This document shows positions 1-6,364 of a DNA stretch of 9,573 bases, piece after piece; the first letter of the stretch is position 1; each line of letters opens with the position of its first letter. This DNA comes from Chthonomonas sp. UBA2362 (GTDB lineage: Bacteria; Armatimonadota; Fimbriimonadia; Fimbriimonadales; Fimbriimonadaceae), in assembly GCA_002344135.1 (NCBI GenBank), contig DDTO01000001.1:209323-218895 (forward strand), in the 5' to 3' direction. Made by a program: the position numbers and the translations under genes. The notes beneath the pieces were generated by a model. That model searched no databases. It was given only the letters and a program-made list of their open reading frames with translations, and was not told the DNA's origin.

Positions 1-39
1 GGCGGGAGGGCGGCGGCGACCCGCGAGAGGAGGCGAAGG

Positions 40-528
40 CTACTTTCTTCGCGCTTGGCCGGCGATGACCGCCAGACCGATCAGTGTGCTGCGCATCTGG
101 GGAACATCGACCCCGAGCGAGACGAGCTCCTTCGTTAGTTCGCCGATGTAGGCGTATACAATCGAACGGTTTCGCCAGAACGGTTCGAGGGCGTCCGCCT
201 CGGTTCGGTTCTCGCCTTGGCGTTCTTTCCAAATCTGCACGAAGGCATAGAGGACGACCGCGCCTTCGTACCTCGAGATCAGGCCCCGCTCGTGCGGATT
301 CGCTTCGATGCCGCACTCGCGCCGGAGGCGCTTCATCGCCGCATCCAGGGCGGCTGGGCTCGCATCGATCTTCGCTGGCGGGTAGCCGACGAGGATGCCG
401 TCGTCCTTGAGCCTCTGCACCGAGTCCGCCGCCCAGTGCCCGGAAGGAACATCGGCGAAGGGTGGCGTTTTCGGCACGTAGGGATCCTGCATGAGGATCG
501 CCAGAAGACTCCAGGTCCAGAGCACCAT
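40..528 (-). CDS. Single SLH-domain (S-layer homology) small protein
   Basis: A 162-aa protein. Residues about 22-50 form a clear SLH core (PPFADVPSGHWAADSVQRL followed by KDDGILVGYP), the module that anchors proteins non-covalently to cell-wall polymer. Only one SLH repeat is seen; anchored proteins usually carry three, but single-SLH proteins are known. The N-terminus (MVLWTWSLLAILMQD) is hydrophobic but lacks basic residues, so it is an atypical signal peptide or short anchor. The C-terminal half (about 70-162) is helical and not recognised. The ATG at 528 is preceded by a TAnnnT element exactly 6 nt upstream and by no Shine-Dalgarno sequence, suggesting a leaderless mRNA. It is divergent from a TagA/CpsF-type glycosyltransferase, a family that makes surface polymers. 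A functional tie to SLH anchoring is attractive but inferred. Confidence 0.85.
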   Translation of the reverse strand: MVLWTWSLLAILMQDPYVPKTPPFADVPSGHWAADSVQRLKDDGILVGYPPAKIDASPAALDAAMKRLRRECGIEANPHERGLISRYEGAVVLYAFVQIWKERQGENRTEADALEPFWRNRSIVYAYIGELTKELVSLGVDVPQMRSTLIGLAVIAGQARRK

Positions 529-534
529 GGGTCA

Positions 535-540
535 AGACTA
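535..540 (-). promoter_or_regulatory. Candidate -10 element (TAGTCT) of the SLH gene
   Basis: On the minus strand GGGGTAGTCT ends 6 nt before the ATG at 528. This TAnnnT hexamer plus 6 nt is the geometry expected when transcription starts at the A of ATG. No convincing -35 box is visible. It lies 14 bp from the opposing -10 candidate for the divergent glycosyltransferase gene, so polymerase footprints at the two promoters would overlap. Confidence 0.45.
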
Positions 541-554
541 CCCCTTCGCCGCGG

Positions 555-560
555 TAGAAT
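555..560 (+). promoter_or_regulatory. Candidate -10 element (TAGAAT) of the glycosyltransferase operon
   Basis: TAGAAT, preceded by GG, lies 10 nt before the GTG start at 571. A start site about 6-7 nt downstream would leave a leader of only about 4 nt. No Shine-Dalgarno sequence is present. It shares the 42-bp divergent intergenic region with the SLH promoter candidate. Confidence 0.45.
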
Positions 561-570
561 CGGATTCGAA

Positions 571-1323
571 GTGAAGATCGACCGATCACTGCGCGCGCCG
601 GGGATCCGGGCCCAGGTGTTGGGCCTGCCGGTCGACTGCGTGACCACCGGACAGGCGATCGAGCGGATCGAGGCGATGATCGACGAGCGCGTGCCCCGAC
701 TGGTCTTTACCGCCGATGCGAGCGGCTTGGTGCTCGCCCAAGACGATGCGGAGTTTCGCCGCATCGTGGAGCGTGCATCCCTGATCACGCCCGACTCGAG
801 CGGCGTGGTTTGGGCCCTGCACAGGGCCGGACATCCGGCGCAGAAGCGGGTGAGCGGAGTCGATCTCGTGGGCCTGCTTTGCGAGCGCAGTGCCGACGTG
901 GGCTACCGGCTCTACTTCCTCGGCGGGGAGCCTGGGGTGGCCGAGACCGCTGCCGAACGGCTAAGACTGAAGTACCCGGGCTGCAACATCGTCGGAGCAC
1001 GGCACGGTTACTTCCCCTCCGACAGCGACGAGGTCGTGGCGCACGAGGTCGCCGAGTCCCGGCCCGACATCCTCTTCGTGGCGATGGGGATGCCACGGCA
1101 GGAGAAGTTCATCGCTCGGACCCAGGACATCATCAAAGCGCCGGTGGCCATGGGGGTCGGAGGAAGCTTCGACGTATTCAGCGGCCGGACGAAACGTGCC
1201 CCCAAGATCGTCCAATCCCTTCGGCTGGAGTGGCTGTGGCGGCTGATCCTGAACCCGAAGAAATTCGCCAAGGTGAAGAGCCTGCCCCGATTCGTGCGGC
1301 TGGTTCTCAAGTCGGACCGATGA
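571..1323 (+). CDS. WecG/TagA/CpsF-family glycosyltransferase (GT26)
   Basis: A 250-aa protein of the WecG/TagA/CpsF family, which transfers N-acetylmannosamine(uronic acid)-type sugars from UDP-sugars to undecaprenyl-linked acceptors at the inner face of the cytoplasmic membrane during wall or capsule polymer synthesis. Family signatures in order: residues 47-55 (TADASGLVL; many relatives have Asn where D49 sits), TPDSSGVVWA at 73-82 with D75 at the position of the proposed catalytic Asp, YFLGGEPGV at 115-123, VGARHGYF at 141-148, VAMGMPRQEKF at 170-180, GVGGSFDVFSG at 195-205 and RLEWLWRLILNP at 218-229. The GTG start at 571 places the conserved N-terminus (VLGLPVDCVT) correctly; the frame stays open further upstream but would overlap the divergent SLH gene and its promoter. 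The TGA overlaps the next ATG (ATGA), indicating translational coupling. The exact sugar cannot be told from sequence. Confidence 0.93.
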   Translation: MKIDRSLRAPGIRAQVLGLPVDCVTTGQAIERIEAMIDERVPRLVFTADASGLVLAQDDAEFRRIVERASLITPDSSGVVWALHRAGHPAQKRVSGVDLVGLLCERSADVGYRLYFLGGEPGVAETAAERLRLKYPGCNIVGARHGYFPSDSDEVVAHEVAESRPDILFVAMGMPRQEKFIARTQDIIKAPVAMGVGGSFDVFSGRTKRAPKIVQSLRLEWLWRLILNPKKFAKVKSLPRFVRLVLKSDR

Positions 1324-1868
1324 AGGTCTACACCAAGACCGGCGACACCGGCGAGACCGGCCTTATCGGCGGAGGGCGGGTCACCAAAGACGACCTCAGA
1401 ATCGAAGCCATCGGCACAGTCGACGAGCTTAACGCCGGCATCGGGATTTGCCGCGTCCACGCAGGACCTGGCGGCCTCGGCGAACGGCTCGAAGCGATCC
1501 AACGCCAGCTGTTCGACGCCGGCGCCGAACTCGGGGGCCTGCGGGATGGCCGCTACTACCGCCAAGCGTTCCAGCCGCATCATGTCGAAGCTCTCGAGCG
1601 ATCGATCGACGAGCAGACCGAAGCCTTGGAACCGCTCCGCCACTTCATTCTGCCCGGAGGCTCGGAACTCGCCGCGCACCTTCATTACGCTCGCACGGTA
1701 TGCCGCCGCGCAGAGAGGGCAATCCTTCGACTTCACCGCCGGGACGGGGTCGAGGCGCTAACGCTCGTTTACTTCAATCGTCTATCGGATTGGCTGTTCG
1801 TCGCTGCGCGAACCGCCAACCGCCTTGCCGAACGCAAGGACGTCATTTGGACTTCGGAAGAGGTGTAA
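1320..1868 (+). CDS. Cob(I)alamin adenosyltransferase, PduO/MMAB type
   Basis: A 182-aa protein that transfers the adenosyl group of ATP to cob(I)alamin to make adenosylcobalamin; it acts in the cytosol as a trimer of helix bundles. Visible signatures: the N-terminal ATP loop YTKTGDTGETGLIGGGR (4-20), the conserved AIGTVDELNA (30-39), ILPGGSELAAHLHYAR (110-125), the RTVCRRAER helix (125-133) with the conserved arginines and glutamate that contact ATP, and FNRLSDWLFVAAR (152-164). The length is usual for a stand-alone MMAB/PduO domain. ATG 1320-1322 overlaps the glycosyltransferase stop by 4 bp with no Shine-Dalgarno sequence of its own, so coupled translation is likely. No B12-dependent enzyme is encoded in the window, so the client enzyme is not known from context. 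Confidence 0.95.
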   Translation: MKVYTKTGDTGETGLIGGGRVTKDDLRIEAIGTVDELNAGIGICRVHAGPGGLGERLEAIQRQLFDAGAELGGLRDGRYYRQAFQPHHVEALERSIDEQTEALEPLRHFILPGGSELAAHLHYARTVCRRAERAILRLHRRDGVEALTLVYFNRLSDWLFVAARTANRLAERKDVIWTSEEV

Positions 1869-1873
1869 GAACC

Positions 1874-2626
1874 ATGCTAAGCGTATGTCTGGCCGCTGCG
1901 ATGCTCAGTCAGAGCGAAACCGCCCCCGAACTGGTCGGCAAGATGCTGCGCTACTATGATGGCGCCCAAACCCTGACCGGCACTATTCGCTTCGTGCAGT
2001 CGGTGGGCGAGATCTCGGTCGGAATCGATACGAGCCTGCAATATGAGAAGCCTTCGAAACTCTACATCCGGCAAGACCGCCGTTCCTCCGAGCCGCGGAC
2101 CTTCTTGGTGACGTCGGACGGCAAGTTTTTCAGCTACGATCTTCCGGAAGGACGGCTTGCCGCTCCGGGGGAGCGTCTTTACGAGGCCGTGCTCCAAGGC
2201 GGAAGGTCGCTCGGTTATCGGGACATCTACGCCGTCGCCTCTCGATCCCTCGGTGACCGATCCGCGGCGCTGGACATCGCGATCGCCCGAACCGAGGATC
2301 TCAAGTTCATCCGGGGCCAATGGGCGAGCGTCGAATTCGCGGCCGAACAGCCGGGCAGCGGCGTGAAGGTCGTGACCGGCGATTGGCGGGCTTATGCGAA
2401 CGCCCCGGTAAGCGGGCGCTACTCGATGTGGATCGGCGAAACCGGCGAACTCAAACGGTACGCTCAACGCGAGGTGATCCAGCCGGAGGCGACCGTTCTC
2501 GACGAGCGGTTCCGCGAGAAACCGGCGCAACTGAACGTCGGCCCTCAACAGGTAACCAGCGCCTGGGAAGTCGATCTGAAGGTAAATGGCGAACCGGACC
2601 AGAAGCTATTCAAAGTCGTGAAGTGA
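1874..2626 (+). CDS. Exported LolA/DUF2092-like protein
   Basis: A 250-aa protein. A very short hydrophobic N-terminus (MLSVCLAAAMLSQ) looks like a signal peptide without basic residues. The body resembles the LolA-type open beta-barrel fold: an initial helix (APELVGKMLRYYDGAQTL), strands ending in YEKPSKLYIRQDRR (58-70), then FLVTSDGKFFSYDLPEGR (77-94), the typical 'P-S-K-L ... V-x-S-D-G-K ... Y' pattern of DUF2092/LolA-like proteins. It probably handles or senses lipid or lipoprotein outside the cytoplasm; true LolA chaperone function is not shown. ATG 1874 is 5 bp after the adenosyltransferase stop, with a GGAAGAGG purine run at the end of the upstream gene as a plausible Shine-Dalgarno sequence. 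It is the third gene of this unit. Confidence 0.75.
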   Translation: MLSVCLAAAMLSQSETAPELVGKMLRYYDGAQTLTGTIRFVQSVGEISVGIDTSLQYEKPSKLYIRQDRRSSEPRTFLVTSDGKFFSYDLPEGRLAAPGERLYEAVLQGGRSLGYRDIYAVASRSLGDRSAALDIAIARTEDLKFIRGQWASVEFAAEQPGSGVKVVTGDWRAYANAPVSGRYSMWIGETGELKRYAQREVIQPEATVLDERFREKPAQLNVGPQQVTSAWEVDLKVNGEPDQKLFKVVK

Positions 2627-2646
2627 ACGGGCCGGGGAGCCTGGGG

Positions 2647-2652
2647 TATGGT
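2647..2652 (+). promoter_or_regulatory. Candidate -10 element (TATGGT) for the lipoprotein gene
   Basis: GGGG-TATGGT sits 12 nt before ATG 2665, within the 38-bp gap after the LolA-like gene. It matches the G-run plus TAnnnT shape seen before other genes here, but the spacing is longer, so a leader of about 5-6 nt is predicted. Read-through from the upstream operon is equally possible. Confidence 0.3.
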
Positions 2653-2664
2653 CTAGAGGCAAGG

Positions 2665-3417
2665 ATGAAGAACAGACTAGGATGGGTCGTCGGAGTTCTC
2701 GTGGCGGTCGCCCTCGGCGGTTGCGGAGGCGGGTCACGCAGCGGGGACGAGGCGCTTCCCGATCCCACGATCAAGTTCGTGAACGCCTCGGCAGACAGTC
2801 CTCAACTCTCGTTTTCGCTGAACGATGCGGAAAAAGCGGCAAGCCTTGCCTATCTTTCCGCGACGTCCGGCTTCATGAAGGTTCCCTTCATTTCCGAACT
2901 CGATGGCGGATACGATTTGTCGTGCAAGGTGCCTGGCGACGTAGAGGATGCCGACCGCATCGCGAACGTCCTCAACCGGGACACCCACTACGTCCTCAGC
3001 GCCACCGGCCTGCGCGACCCTTCGGACGGCGATGAGGAGAAGCGCCTCCGGCTCGCATTGACTCCGATCGACCGCGTCGCACCGAATGGCGACAGAGCTC
3101 GACTCTACATCCTGCACGCCTTCAGCAGATCCCCTGGCAACGAAACTCCCCAAGTCACGTTCCAGTCGCCAGGCGACAACCCACAGTTCAAAGTCGAGAA
3201 CATCGACTTCGGCGCGACTCGCGACATCGTGGTGGACTCCGGCTTCCAAGTCTTCGAAGCCCGGCGTGCCGACGCCGACGGCGAGAACATCTATGCTACT
3301 CGGGGAGTTACGCTCAAGTCGGGCGGCATCTACTTCGTGGTGATCGGCGGCGTTCAGGACGATCCGGACCCCGCTCGGAGGCCGACGCTGGAGTTCATCG
3401 AGATGGAGCCCAAGTAG
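2665..3417 (+). CDS. DUF4397-domain lipoprotein
   Basis: A 250-aa predicted lipoprotein. The signal peptide MKNRLGWVVGVLVAVALGGC has a basic n-region, a hydrophobic core and a lipobox (LGGC) with Cys20, followed by a Gly/Ser linker. The mature part shows two DUF4397-like openings: IKFVNASADSPQLSFSLND at about 36-54, and a second at about 146-165 (ARLYILHAFSRSPGNETPQ then VTF), the 'R-[VI]-x-[HN]-A-S-x-D-x-P-x-[VL]-x-[VF]' pattern of that beta-sandwich family. DUF4397 proteins are extracytoplasmic and without a known enzymatic role. It would be anchored in the outer leaflet of the inner membrane or in the outer membrane. It stands alone between the upstream operon and a tRNA. Confidence 0.85.
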   Translation: MKNRLGWVVGVLVAVALGGCGGGSRSGDEALPDPTIKFVNASADSPQLSFSLNDAEKAASLAYLSATSGFMKVPFISELDGGYDLSCKVPGDVEDADRIANVLNRDTHYVLSATGLRDPSDGDEEKRLRLALTPIDRVAPNGDRARLYILHAFSRSPGNETPQVTFQSPGDNPQFKVENIDFGATRDIVVDSGFQVFEARRADADGENIYATRGVTLKSGGIYFVVIGGVQDDPDPARRPTLEFIEMEPK

Positions 3418-3449
3418 CCAGGGCCCAGGCTCCTGTCACGAACGACGGG

Positions 3450-3455
3450 TAGTAT
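3450..3455 (+). promoter_or_regulatory. Candidate -10 element (TAGTAT) of tRNA-Lys(UUU)
   Basis: GGG-TAGTAT ends exactly 10 nt before the mature tRNA 5' end. The second tRNA in the window has GGG-TATCAT at the same 10-nt spacing, which supports both as real promoters with very short 5' leaders. No good -35 hexamer is found at the usual distance. Confidence 0.5.
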
Positions 3456-3465
3456 CACGCGCGGA

Positions 3466-3541
3466 GAGTCGGTAGCTCAGTCGGTAGAGCAACGCCCTTT
3501 TAAGGCGTGGGTCCTGGGTTCGAGTCCCAGCCGACTCACCA
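3466..3541 (+). tRNA. tRNA-Lys (anticodon UUU)
   Basis: A complete 76-nt cloverleaf including encoded CCA. Acceptor GAGTCGG (3466-3472) pairs perfectly with CCGACTC (3531-3537), discriminator A3538, CCA 3539-3541. D stem GCTC/GAGC. Anticodon stem ACGCC/GGCGT (3492-3496/3504-3508) closes loop CTTTTAA, giving anticodon TTT at 3499-3501. T stem CTGGG/CCCAG surrounds TTCGAGT. All stems are intact. It lies between the lipoprotein gene (48 bp downstream of its stop) and the zinc-ribbon gene. Confidence 0.98.
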
Positions 3542-3563
3542 TCGCGGACGGAACCCGATCGGT

Positions 3564-3569
3564 TACAAT
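3564..3569 (+). promoter_or_regulatory. Candidate -10 element (TACAAT) of the zinc-ribbon/GH2 unit
   Basis: GGT-TACAAT lies exactly 6 nt before ATG 3576, inside the 34-bp gap after the tRNA. No Shine-Dalgarno sequence fits between them. This is the clearest leaderless-promoter candidate in the window. Confidence 0.55.
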
Positions 3570-3575
3570 CGCCGC

Positions 3576-4082
3576 ATGAGCGGCCCTCCGTGCGTCCTGT
3601 GCTCCATCCCGATGAACGACCTCGTGTTTCGCGAGGTGACGGTGTGGATATGCCCTCGATGCTCCGGCGTTTGGCTGAACCGTGACGCGGTTTCCGATAT
3701 TCACAGTCTGACCCACGAAAACTTCGAAGCAATCGAGCGGCTTCAGCGTCCCGAAGTCACACCGCCCGAGCCGCTAGCGGGACTCGTCTGCCCGGACGAT
3801 TTGAGCCCGCTGGTACGCCGCGAGCACCTTTTCCTGCCCTCGATTGCAGTCGACGGATGCGAGACATGCCACGGTATCTGGCTCGACGAAGCGGAAGTCT
3901 CGAAGGTTGCCGCCTTCCTCGAAGGTCTCCGCTATAGGCCGGTGCCCCGCCAGCCCGCCCCGATCGCGCGTCAGGAGGCTGCCATCGCCGAAGTGGGGCA
4001 CATCGCCGAGATGGACCACATCAAGCGAATCGACGCCCTGTTTCACGTTGTCGGCCATCGCTTCATCTGGCCGGGCCTCTAG
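3576..4082 (+). CDS. Double zinc-ribbon protein (zf-TFIIB type)
   Basis: A 168-aa protein with two copies of the bacterial zf-TFIIB/COG3809-like ribbon. Copy 1: C6-x2-C9 ... C26-x2-C29-x-GVWLN. Copy 2: C72-x2-D75 ... C95-x2-C98-x-IWLDEAE. In copy 2 the second knuckle position is Asp75 instead of Cys (codon GAT, two base changes from a Cys codon), so the second site has a CxxD/CxxC ligand set or binds metal weakly. The C-terminal part (about 120-168) is helical and ends in VVGHRFIWPGL. The molecular role of the family is not established; metal binding and protein or nucleic-acid contact are usual guesses. ATG 3576 was chosen because it directly precedes C6 and has a -10 element 6 nt upstream. 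Its stop is 3 bp before the GH2-like gene, so the two are co-transcribed. Confidence 0.85.
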   Translation: MSGPPCVLCSIPMNDLVFREVTVWICPRCSGVWLNRDAVSDIHSLTHENFEAIERLQRPEVTPPEPLAGLVCPDDLSPLVRREHLFLPSIAVDGCETCHGIWLDEAEVSKVAAFLEGLRYRPVPRQPAPIARQEAAIAEVGHIAEMDHIKRIDALFHVVGHRFIWPGL

Positions 4083-4085
4083 AGA

Positions 4086-6281
4086 ATGGACTGGACGGTC
4101 GACTACGGCGACGGTCCTCGATCGGTCTCGATCCCCCACGCCTGGAGACAGGACGTGCCTGTTTCGTGGGAGGGGCCGGCGGTGTATCGAGCGAGCGTCG
4201 ATCGCACGAAGGGCAGGTATCTCCGGTTCGATGGCGTCTCTTACGAGGCGAGAATCACCGTCGATGGCGTGGAGGCCCTAGTTCATCACGGGATCTGGGA
4301 TGCCTTCGAGGTCGATCTGGGACCCGGACCCGGCCCGGTCCAGGTCGAGGTTGCGGTGACCAAGAACGGCGGCGCGACCTTCCCGGTGCGGGACGTCGCC
4401 TCAGGCTTCCTCCCGTTCGTCTTCCAAACTTTCGGTGGCATCTATGGCGACGTTTCTCAGTCCCACTCGCCGGTGGCCGATCGTCCGGCGGCTTCGGCCC
4501 CGGCTCGCTTCGAGGGGCATCGGCTCTTCGCGGACGACCGACCGCTCTATCCCCGGGGGCTGCTGCATTGGGGCTGGTACCCGGACATAGGGCATCCCAA
4601 CCCTCCCGATGACGTCCTCCGCGAGGAGATCGCACAGATCCGGCGGCTCGGGTTCGACCTCGTGAAGTTCTGCCTCTGGGTGCCCCGCGCTCGCTACTTC
4701 GAACTCCTCGCGGAGGCTGGGATGTGGGCTTGGGTGGAGCTCCCGCTATGGGACCCGACCCCCGATCCGATGCGCCTAGCCGAAATCGCGGGCGAGATGG
4801 AGAAGATCGTTCGTCAGATCGCTCATCACCCCAGTATCCTGCTCTGGACAGTCGGGTGCGAACTGGGGCTGGCGACGCCGCCCGAGTACCGCGAAGCCCT
4901 TGTCGGGATGATTCGAAAAACCATTGCCGGGGCGATCGTCAAGGACAACTCGGGCGGCGCGGAAATGTACGGCGGCGATCTCAGGGAGTTCGGTGACTTC
5001 GACGACTTCCATCCCTATTGCGACACGCCGTTCTATCCGCCCGTCCTCGACAGTCTTCTTCCAGGACCACGGATCGAACGGCCGCTGCTGCTCGGCGAGT
5101 TCAACGACGTCGACGTCCATCGCGACCTGGTTCGGCTCGCGGGCGAGAACCCGTACTGGGGCAGCAATGACCCTGGACTCAACGACAAGGGCGTTCGGTG
5201 GCAGCACGACCTGCCCGATTTCCTCCACTCGAACCCCGTTACCGTCGATGCCGTCTTCCATGAGCGGCTCATGGCTTCGTCTCGGTCCCAGGCCGCCTTC
5301 GTCCGAAAGACGGTCCAGGAAGTGGTTCGATCTCGAGAGGCGATCTCGGGCTTTGTCGTAACGGGGCTTCGCGACACTCCCATCTCCACCTCGGGATTTT
5401 TCGACGACTGGGGTAAGGCGCGGTTTTCGCCCAAAGAAGTCGAGGCATGGAATGGACCGGCATGCCTCTTTCGAATTCGAACGAGAAGGCCGCCGTGGGT
5501 GAGGGGCGGCAATCGGCCGGGCTGGCTCGACCCCGGATGCTTCGAGGCTGGGACTTGCTTCTGGCGAATCGGAGTTCACTCGATCGATGCAGTCGAAGAT
5601 GCACTCCAGTGGTCGGTCGAATCTCGAGGGCGAGTGATTGCCGAGGGTCGCGAGCCGGCCCAGCGCATCGAGGCTCTCTCTTCGCGCCAAGTCGCTGAAA
5701 TCAGCGTCGATCTCGCGCCCGGAGACTATCGCCTCAGAGTTCGGTTTGGCGGTACGCAGAACTCCTGGCCGATCTGGGTGATAGAAGCAGGAAACATCGA
5801 TACTCCTGCTCATATCCATGACCCGCTACTCTTTTTCGAGGAAATGCCGCGTTCCGAATCGGGTCCGCTCCTGGCTAGCGGCCTGCCCACGAACTGGCGC
5901 CAATACGGGGGAGCGGTGTTCCTGACTGGCGAGGGCACCATTCCGATGCCGTTCTGGCGAGAGGCCGCCTACGACAGCATCGGCCCTGACTGGGGGAACT
6001 GGGGATTCGATCAATTATGGGACCGTATCCTATCTATATCTGGCGACTGCGCCCTCCACCCGGACTGGCTATTGCGCGAGATCGGCGAGTACGATACGCT
6101 GCTGCGGAGGATCGACACCCGGACCTGTCGTATCCATCCCGTACTCGTGCGCACCACAACCGATGCCGGGCAACTCTACGTGACCACACTACGACCATTC
6201 GGGGGTCTAGGTTGCCAGCCATACGGCGTGACGCGAAACCCTGCCGGCAAGCACCTCGTCAGGAAACTTCTAGAAGACTGA
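4086..6281 (+). CDS. Glycoside hydrolase family 2-like protein with atypical Cys-Glu active-site motif
   Basis: A 731-aa protein. Residues about 1-125 resemble the GH2 N-terminal jelly-roll (WEGPAVYRASV, LRFDGVSYEARITVDG, HHGIWDAFEVDLG, FGGIYGDV). From about 142 (FEGHRLFADDRPLYPRGLLH) comes a clan GH-A TIM barrel: DVLREEIAQIRRLGFDLVKF, AEAGMWAWVELPLWDP, IAHHPSILLWTVGCELG. E259 is the expected acid/base and E338 (PLLLGEFND) the expected nucleophile, 79 residues apart, as expected for GH2. Position 258 is Cys (TGC), where GH-A enzymes almost always have Asn. The Ig-like domain normally between jelly-roll and barrel seems absent. After the barrel come an Ig-like region (about 485-568) and a C-terminal domain (about 575-731; GGAVFLTGEG, FWREAAYD) like the extra domains of beta-galactosidase-type enzymes. 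No signal peptide is seen, so it is probably cytosolic. Substrate unknown; activity uncertain. Start is 3 bp after the zinc-ribbon stop. Confidence 0.8.
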   Translation: MDWTVDYGDGPRSVSIPHAWRQDVPVSWEGPAVYRASVDRTKGRYLRFDGVSYEARITVDGVEALVHHGIWDAFEVDLGPGPGPVQVEVAVTKNGGATFPVRDVASGFLPFVFQTFGGIYGDVSQSHSPVADRPAASAPARFEGHRLFADDRPLYPRGLLHWGWYPDIGHPNPPDDVLREEIAQIRRLGFDLVKFCLWVPRARYFELLAEAGMWAWVELPLWDPTPDPMRLAEIAGEMEKIVRQIAHHPSILLWTVGCELGLATPPEYREALVGMIRKTIAGAIVKDNSGGAEMYGGDLREFGDFDDFHPYCDTPFYPPVLDSLLPGPRIERPLLLGEFNDVDVHRDLVRLAGENPYWGSNDPGLNDKGVRWQHDLPDFLHSNPVTVDAVFHERLMASSRSQAAFVRKTVQEVVRSREAISGFVVTGLRDTPISTSGFFDDWGKARFSPKEVEAWNGPACLFRIRTRRPPWVRGGNRPGWLDPGCFEAGTCFWRIGVHSIDAVEDALQWSVESRGRVIAEGREPAQRIEALSSRQVAEISVDLAPGDYRLRVRFGGTQNSWPIWVIEAGNIDTPAHIHDPLLFFEEMPRSESGPLLASGLPTNWRQYGGAVFLTGEGTIPMPFWREAAYDSIGPDWGNWGFDQLWDRILSISGDCALHPDWLLREIGEYDTLLRRIDTRTCRIHPVLVRTTTDAGQLYVTTLRPFGGLGCQPYGVTRNPAGKHLVRKLLED

Positions 6282-6364
6282 CCGAAGAATCGTTCCACTT
6301 TCCAGGCCCGATCGTTCGTATTAAGGATGGGGCGAGAGCGCCCGCACCTAGGAGGACCATAGTC
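6282..6364 (+). promoter_or_regulatory. Leader of the foldase gene: 5-bp hairpin and strong AGGAGG ribosome binding site
   Basis: AGGAGG at 6350-6355 ends 9 nt before a TTG codon at 6365 and is the best Shine-Dalgarno sequence in the window; it decides the non-ATG start. Just upstream, GGGCG (6330-6334) and CGCCC (6339-6343) form a short hairpin around AGAG. It has no T-tract, so it is a weak terminator at best and may instead be a leader structure. A TATTAA at about 6319-6324 might be a -10 but fits poorly. Confidence 0.5.

Noticed and set aside
217..570. Upstream extension of the glycosyltransferase reading frame to position 217.
   Set aside because: It would overlap the SLH gene and both promoter candidates, encodes a non-homologous Arg/Pro-rich stretch, and the family N-terminus fits the GTG at 571.
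1008..1736. Long minus-strand open frame (242 codons) across the glycosyltransferase and adenosyltransferase genes.
   Set aside because: It is the antisense shadow of two well-recognised genes; GC-rich codon bias keeps the opposite frame open and no family motif is seen.
571..3417. Three genes (glycosyltransferase, LolA-like, lipoprotein) are all exactly 753 nt.
   Set aside because: Their proteins are unrelated in sequence and fold; the equal length is coincidence and not evidence of duplication.
3421..3438. CAGG/CCTG inverted repeat after the lipoprotein gene as a terminator.
   Set aside because: The stem is only 4 bp with no T-tract, too weak to call.
4776..5819. Minus-strand open frame of 347 codons inside the GH2-like gene.
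   Set aside because: It is antisense to a gene with clear domain motifs, has no ribosome site or recognisable domains, and is a product of GC-rich codon usage.
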